Part shown: in pieces, positions 57,856 to 64,000 of the stretch
How positions within the stretch are numbered: position 1 is the first letter of the stretch
Layout of the letters: each line of letters starts with the position of its first letter
Source of the DNA: Dactylonectria macrodidyma
Taxonomy: Eukaryota > Ascomycota > Sordariomycetes > Hypocreales > Nectriaceae
Assembly (NCBI GenBank): GCA_020744425.1
Contig: JAGMUV010000005.1
Location: forward strand, 1,054,001 to 1,118,000
DNA length: 64,000 nucleotides
Reading direction: 5' to 3'
Translations under genes and position numbers: made by a program
Notes under the pieces: model-generated
Databases searched by the model: none
Seen by the model: the letters and a program-made list of their open reading frames with translations, nothing else
Told to the model about the DNA's origin: nothing

Positions 57856-60800
57856 GGGACATTCTCAATCGGTGTGAACGTCAACAGTAACGTCCACAGA
57901 GCAGATGATTGAAAGAGGAGGGTCCCATATATGCCCTAGTCGTCGACAATGTGACCTTGTGGCTGGGGTGGGTTGGATCGGAGAATTGGCCGTAGAGGGG
58001 CGATTTCCTGGCAAGATCACACGACAAGTGCGATGCGCGGATATTCCTTTGCACAATGGACCCGATCTCGACTGCGAAGTCCAAGTTCCGTTGCCGCTGG
58101 TGGCTGAATGCGGTGTGCGATGATGCGGAATGAACGATGTGCTGAGCAAGGTGTCGGTGAGCCTGGGAGTACGCGGTTGGACGAGTAGCGGGTAGGTGCG
58201 GCGGGTAAGGTAAGGTAGGGAGAGAGAGAGCACAAAGCTCGGCAGACAGAGGACAGAGGAGGACAGGGGAAGGATCGAATAAGAAGGACAAATCCAAGCG
58301 AGAATGATTGATATTAAGAAGGGAGAAGATCGAAAGGCCCAAGGGCGAAAACGAGTCAGGAGGGAGAAGAGAAACAAAGTTTCACCGGCAGTTCGACTTG
58401 CGGTCGGCGCTCGAGACGTGGATTTAATAACTGACGTTTGTTCGCCGTCACTGGGGTCGAAGGTTGATCCACCGCCGTCCGTCTTTTTTCGCTGGGATTC
58501 AGCTTCGGAAGAGGCGTCACGAACTTGCGGCAGAGACGGACTAGACTCGACGTAACAAAGCAAAAGCTGCAAGGCCGGGTGCGGCATCTCCAGTCCAAAT
58601 AGTTCCGTGCCAGGCCACCCAGAGGCCTAGGAGCGATACAGCGATACAGCCCCGGCCAGCGAGCCACCAGTTGTTGGACTCGTGGATCTCCCTGGCAATT
58701 GGGCCATGGCATGGCATGGCATGTAAATCGGTCCTTGGTCCTGGCATGTCAGAATTCCATCCAACTCGTCGGTTGGGCTCGGGGGCCCTGTCGAAGGGTG
58801 GAGGGGCCAGAAACTCCACCCCTAGTAGGCCCAGTTCTCCCAGCCAGCTTGTTGCTTGTTGCTTGTTGCTTTGTTCCCAAGCGGACGAGGGAGAGTCGGA
58901 CAGAGAGAGGGAGGGCTAGGCCAGGCCATTCCATGCGTGCTGCGGTACGCCGCCATGCGCCGCCAAATCACCGCTGGGGAATCCTTGCAGGGGGCGCGGC
59001 CAAGGCGAAGGGCGATGGCAGGATGGCCACCCGCACGCAGCACGACACGAGACGACACCTGGCGCAGCATCGATCGCCGCCTCACTTTGCACGACCTACC
59101 TGCAAGCCGAGTCGTTTTGGGGAGGCGAGTCTGGGCGATTTTGCTCGAAGCTGATGTCGACGCTGATGCCGCTGCAGCCAGCCTGAATAGAATAGCCCGT
59201 TGGCGGATGGCTAGTCTGCTGATGCTGATGCTGCCGCTGCTGAACAGCCTAGAACTCGTACCGTTGGCTGCCACGCTCCAACCCAACGCTCGACCGGTTG
59301 ATGCGATGTGGACGACTGGTCTCTCACCGGTGCAAGGGAGATGCTATAGGCTGCTAGACTCGCCTGCCGTTGCGGCGTGCACACACAATGTGCTCCGTAC
59401 ACCCAAGACACCTACCGCCTCAGCCTCTCCTCCACCCTCATCACCAAGCGGTGAGTGTGAAGGAGGGCTGCTTGCAACAGCGCATCAAACGCCGTCGCCA
59501 ATTGCACGTACGCAAGGAAACCCCAACAACAAGGGAAACCAGAACGATTTCAAGCAAGGCGAGTCACCACCACCAAACGACTCGGAGATGTGGGGAGTTT
59601 GTACTTGGCACGTAGCAGTACAGCAGAGAGGCTGAAATACCCAGTCCGTCCATCCATGTCGAATATTGGAACACTGCCTTTTGGAGGCATCGATCGATCC
59701 GTCCATCCATCCGCCGCTTCCATGATCCCATCGCATAGATGCTCCAAGTCCCCATGAACCAACGCGTCCAGGGATTCCCCCTCGACGGCGCAATCCAGGG
59801 CAACGGAACCGAGACATGATGGTGCCTATCTCTAGTCATTCTAGTCCAACTTGCCCTACCACAACGCCCCATCACGTCTCGCGCTTCCCAGGGAATCCCA
59901 TGAACACAGCTGCTTCTTCCTCTTCGTCTTTCTTCTTTCTTTGCTATAGCTCTCCCTTCGATGACTCCCCCCAACACCCTAGCATGGATAGCATGAGCTA
60001 ACTATGCGGCCCCGCCAGCCGTCCAACTCTTCCGCGAGGCGAAATGATCTAGCGGGTAGGCAGCTGACAGCGCAGCCATCTCCACTGGAAATCCACATCC
60101 GATGATGCTCGTCCATCACAACCGATTTGAGATTTGGATTTGAATGGATTTCTTTCGGATTACCTATTCCAGGCTGATCATTCTTTTGCCTTTCGATACC
60201 ATGTTTCTCCTTTTCAGCTTCACTTTCTTTCAATGTAAAGGGGCATATCGTGAGTAGGAACAAACGTCCAAATCTTCCTCAACCCGGCTCAACATGGCTT
60301 CGGGAAGATTTTCCCAACAAATACTGCACCCAGATGCATACCTCGAATACTTTGCGGGTACTCCGTAAACGACAATTTGATCATTTCGAGACCATGTAGA
60401 TAAAAGAGATGGCTAATTTCGTCCCCATACTTCTTACAGCTCGTGACCATTCATTTTACAGCGCAGTCGTCGAAGCTATTGATTTCTTTTATCTTGGCTG
60501 GCTGATCTCCGAGCCAGAGCCATCATCAATCAAACCTTTGGGCCCACCACGTCCATTGGCCGATATCTGTTCCATTCGGGCGCTGATTGGTCGCCCTGAA
60601 TTTCACCCACGACGAACCACCCACCAACAAACGACGCAGGTGTAAGGCCTCGTCTCTCCACTGACAGCAGTTCGTCTCCTCCATACTGACACGAAGCGCC
60701 CTGACAGCTCTCGGATCCTCTCTATCCAGGTACCAAGCTACGAATAGATACTCGGCGAGGATCCCGTGATACCGGAAACCTACCTGTCACGAGTCAAGGC

Positions 60801-61867
60801 AATAAAAGTGAAGCCGGATTTCCTGCCATCCTCCACTAGCTCTTGTCACTCTGCATAGAAACTTGATGCGACGCTTAGGTGTGGAACACGCCAACGAAGA
60901 CTGGAGCAGATGCAGATGCAGCCGCAAATGGGGAACGGGATGATGGATGCAAACGCATACTGCATCACATCGAGTGACTCAAACGCATTGCTTGTGACGT
61001 GACACGCCCGACGACCAAAGCCCTGCCGAGCGAGCCCCACGATGAGGGGCCCGAGAGAGAGCCTGAGAGCCTGAGAAGACCCAAAGATAGACGAGTCGAA
61101 GTTGGACACAACAGCGACGACAAAAGCCTCGGCAGGGCAACCACACACAAAGCACAAACAGGTCGAATCTCCAACCAGCGGCCTCGTCTTATCACAAGAT
61201 TATGCGCAGACCGAATCAAGAAGGGCGAACAGCTGACCACAGCATATCCCATCTGCATTCGTCCACCATCCCCGTGTCCTGGAAATCTACCCATCCATCC
61301 AAATAGATCCATGCACATAGGTCGATCCCTCATCCATCCACCAAATCGCCAATTCTTGGCCAACGCAGCCAGCGCAGCCTTGCACGGCCACATCTAGTAG
61401 CATGCAAGCACCCTGCCATGCTCGACGCACCGCGCCCGTTGTCTCCAGTCCATGCAGCATCCTCGCCATCCACGACTCCAACGATGCCCGCCTCGTCTTA
61501 CATCCTACCCTCCAACTTTGAGTAGACGGACTGAGAGGGGCATCCCTGGAGGGGCAACAAAGAGGGGCAACAAAGAGGGGCAACAAAGACAGAGGCGCCT
61601 CACTTCCACTGCCGATCTCTCTTCCAGTCCATCTTTTGCTCCTAGGGCGGTTGAGTTAACGTTTGCCATCTAGGATCTTGCTTGTACTAATTAGTTCATA
61701 ATTAATCGTCTTGTAAATCATATCCTGTATTGCAAAAAGACTTCCATTTTGTTACTCCTTTCCCATTTTATGTCCCTTGAAATCGCTGATCCTTTTTCGT
61801 TCCCATTGTCTTTTCCGCGCCTGCCTGCAGTGCCTCTACATTATCGTCATCGTCATCATTGTCGATG
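57856..61867. other. Gene-poor spacer (4 kb)
   Basis: This lies between the SprT-like gene start and the 3' end of the F-box/WD gene. Frames up to 259 codons (58856-59635) are open but overlap open frames on other strands and show no family features. It contains GGCAT repeats near 58704-58723, CTTGTTG repeats near 58848-58871 and the 13-bp tandem repeat at 61549-61587. Confidence 0.45.
61549..61587. repeat. Three perfect 13-bp tandem repeats
   Basis: GAGGGGCAACAAA occurs three times head to tail. It lies about 280 bp downstream of the F-box/WD gene stop codon. A minisatellite, possibly polymorphic. Confidence 0.9.
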
Positions 61868-63921
61868 TCACCATCCGTCTTCCATTATGGTGGTGTCCAC
61901 TCCGAACTCGTTCAAGAACCGTGCCTCGTCAGCCTGTCGCTCCAGCGCCTCACGCATCCTGTCCTCGAATATGCGCTGTCGCTCATCTGGTGCCACATCG
62001 GGGTCTTCTTCCTCAAAGTCGTCCGGCATGAATAGTGGATCTCCTGTGAAGCTGACCATTCCTAGTTTCTCTCCTGTCCAGAACAGGACGTTGTCCTCGT
62101 TGGGTCTCTCGCGGCCATGTTTTGACTTGGTTGATAGGATTTTGCGAGCCAGATCATCGGACCCCGGCATTGACGCGAAGAGAGACTGGCGCATCTTCGC
62201 ATGGCTGTGCCCAATTTTGATCCGTCGGCATTCAGTATGCCCGTCCCTTTCGAACCACTTGATGAGCCCTGCCCCGTCTGAAAACGCAATTTTAGTCCCG
62301 TGGTTGGCAACCGACAGGATGATCGACGATGCCGCCTTGTATCGATTCATCATCATTGAATTTTGCAACACCGTGCCATCATTTGAATGGTTTGTGGAGC
62401 TCAGCCCGTAAAGCTCAAGGGATCCCTTTGTCTTGTACTCCCCACCTGCGATCAACGTACGGCCATCCCCTGCCGTCTTGCACTGCTCAACTCTCTCAGC
62501 AGAAAGCTCTCCGCGACGGCGCCCCTCGTAATCTGCGCCGGAGAAAGGATAAGGAAGTGCCGCAAGACTTGAAAGCCTTGATCCCGAATAGATTGAGCCC
62601 ACGATCTTCGGGAACTTTCGCCGATCGTAGTGCAGAATATTGGAAAATCGCCCCGCCACGAAAATGTCGTCCGACACCATACTCTCATCGCCCGACTGAG
62701 GCAGGTGGAGAATGCTGATCGGCGTTGGCTGAGATAGCGAGGCGTACGGTGGTAATGGTTTTGGATCGAATATCCCCTTGAAAGGGCTCTCCTCTAGCTC
62801 CCCGGGCCCATCAACTCGATCTACAACATCGTGGCTCACATTTGCCCGCGCCCTAAAGTCGTGTAGATGGATCCCCAATGATGTACCCACCGTCAATGGC
62901 AAGCCATCGTGAATCTGTGAAAGAGTGGTGATGGACCATTCAAACGACTGACGACTGACAACTTCAAGCCGATTGAGGTCGACCTCGATGAGATCTAAGT
63001 ATAGGTCAGTACAAGGGCGACCATAGTATGACAGACGGAAATAATATTTGCAAAGACTTACGACCTTGAACAGCAAAGAAAGCGCGGTGGCCATTGTTGT
63101 CGACACTCACGCATTCCGTCACGCCGGTGTCAATCCTCTTGGACCGCTGGTTGTTATCATTGCCCCTCCTGTCGTTGAACAAAATTTCGGATGCGCTGGT
63201 TCCGACGATACCTCCTCGTTTTCCCCTACTGCCATTGACGTCCCATAGGCATACAGAGCCATCGTCTAGTGGCGAGACAGCTAACAGCGTGCCAAGACCG
63301 TCGTCCCCATTGTTGGGATTGTAAAGGGCCATCCCCCGAACCTCGATAAGCTGCCTCGATCTTCTCTCTTTCACAAGCGGAGCCTCTAACCAGTTGACAC
63401 AGGTCGGTCCCTGACGCTGGATGTACTCATCGTACCACGAGACACGCTCACTGGGGAATGATGGGTCCCAGTTGGCCAGGTCCTGTAAGTATTGCAAGTG
63501 CTTTCGATGTTGACGAAGCGACTGTCCTTGCATCGGGGTTGGGAGGCCATGAACTCCTTGTGTGGAGTCTAAGCCTTCGTTTTGAAGCTTTTGCGGGCCG
63601 CGCCGGCTCGAGCTGGGGACAGATGCAACATCGAAGCGGCGACGGTTCTGTAATAAGTGGTACCATGGAGAGCGATCGAAGCAATGGCCCTTCCACAGCT
63701 CAGGGTCTAGGCAAACATCGCGGAGCTTACGAGAGACGAGTTGCAGAGTGGGCACGTGGTGAGGCTCGAGATCTTGGGAGCTCTGCCATCAGCGGAGCTA
63801 TTCCAGGCGGGGCACGGCGGGTACGCCGGGGGAGGTACTCACAGGATACGATCTGGATCAGGATCTCGTCTGGGAGCTCATCCCAACGTTGTGGCCGCTT
63901 CAATTGCTCGGGTTCGGCCAT
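61868..63921 (-). CDS. F-box protein with WD-like repeats
   Basis: Predicted SCF ubiquitin-ligase substrate receptor. Exons on the minus strand are 63921-63843, 63772-63062 and 62994-61868 (638 residues). Intron 1 (GTGAGT...CCCAAG) falls inside the F-box and restores LPDEILIQIVSYLEPHHVPTLQ near 15-36, followed by SRKLRDVCLDPELWK. Intron 2 (GTAAGT...ACTTAG) joins AVQG to HLIEVDLNRLEVV. Residues ~150-550 contain WD-like blades: GLGTLLAVSPLDDGSVCLWD, SGSRLSSLAAL and HGTKIAFSDGAGLIKWFERD. The C-terminus is acidic (FEEEDPDVAPDERQR) and ends with a short helical tail. Only some blades keep the WD pair, so the propeller is divergent. The target is unknown. The start ATG at 63921 lies 79 bases from the window edge, so upstream sequence is unseen. 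Confidence 0.88.
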
Positions 63922-64000
63922 CACGCTCGCCTATTATGGTCGGACAAGAAGCGGAAATGGACAGCGGGAACTGGAACGAGAACGAGAGGGGCACCCGTCG

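Noticed and set aside
58856..59635. 259-codon plus-strand frame
   Set aside because: GC-rich DNA with several frames open at once; no protein-like motifs and no intron or start signals.
1..64000. CRISPR array, prophage, rRNA operon or bacterial operon structure
   Set aside because: No regularly spaced repeats, phage genes or rRNA seen; spliceosomal introns throughout show a fungal nuclear genome.

Overview
The window is nuclear DNA of a filamentous ascomycete, most likely a Sordariomycete and possibly Hypocreales. Genes are spread singly on both strands with 1-5 kb spacers. Coding regions are GC-rich. Introns are short (48-75 nt), with GTRNGY-type donors and CTAAC-like branch points just before the acceptor. 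The protein set (NoxA, Spa2, Nbp2, Psg1-like protein, an F-box protein with the DUF6546 layout) is typical of these fungi. The order is inferred from how the proteins look; no database search was run. There are no operons, CRISPR arrays or rRNA genes.

Layout. 0.4-6.6 kb: a SYM1/Mpv17 channel-family gene (-), a four-helix membrane protein of unknown function (+), a 180-bp imperfect palindrome, and the NADPH oxidase gene noxA (-). 6.6-12 kb: a gene-poor spacer ending in degenerate direct repeats. 12-20 kb: a DapA-family aldolase (-), a protein with a duplicated DUF7726-like domain (+), a small Cys-rich ORF (+), an intron-containing tRNA-Leu(AAG) (-), and a Psg1-like secretory membrane protein (+). 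20-30 kb: a JmjN/JmjC protein (-), an F-box/DUF6546 gene with a single in-frame TGA (-), and a GT1 glycosyltransferase (+). 30-38 kb: the polarisome scaffold Spa2 (-) and the RNA polymerase II CTD phosphatase Ssu72 (-). 41-55.5 kb: an Nbp2-like SH3 adaptor (+), mitochondrial NADH-cytochrome b5 reductase Mcr1 (+), a MARVEL-domain protein (+), an M28 glutamate carboxypeptidase II-like peptidase (-), and an MFS transporter (+). 56-64 kb: a SprT-like zinc protease with a His/Gln-rich tail (-) and an F-box protein with a WD-like C-terminal part (-).

Exon structures were built by hand from splice signals, reading phase and protein continuity. Every multi-exon model given closes in frame. Two genes (ssu72 and the M28 peptidase) contain introns that are multiples of three without stop codons, so a plain ORF reading hides them.

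Most genes are single-copy housekeeping or cell-biology genes. Several relate loosely to polarity and stress (NoxA, Spa2, Nbp2), but nothing in the layout makes them a cluster. I found no convincing new multi-gene system. The most interesting single observations are the F-box gene whose only defect is a TGA at a Trp codon, the silent in-frame intron inside the Ssu72 catalytic loop, and the unexplained palindromic elements.
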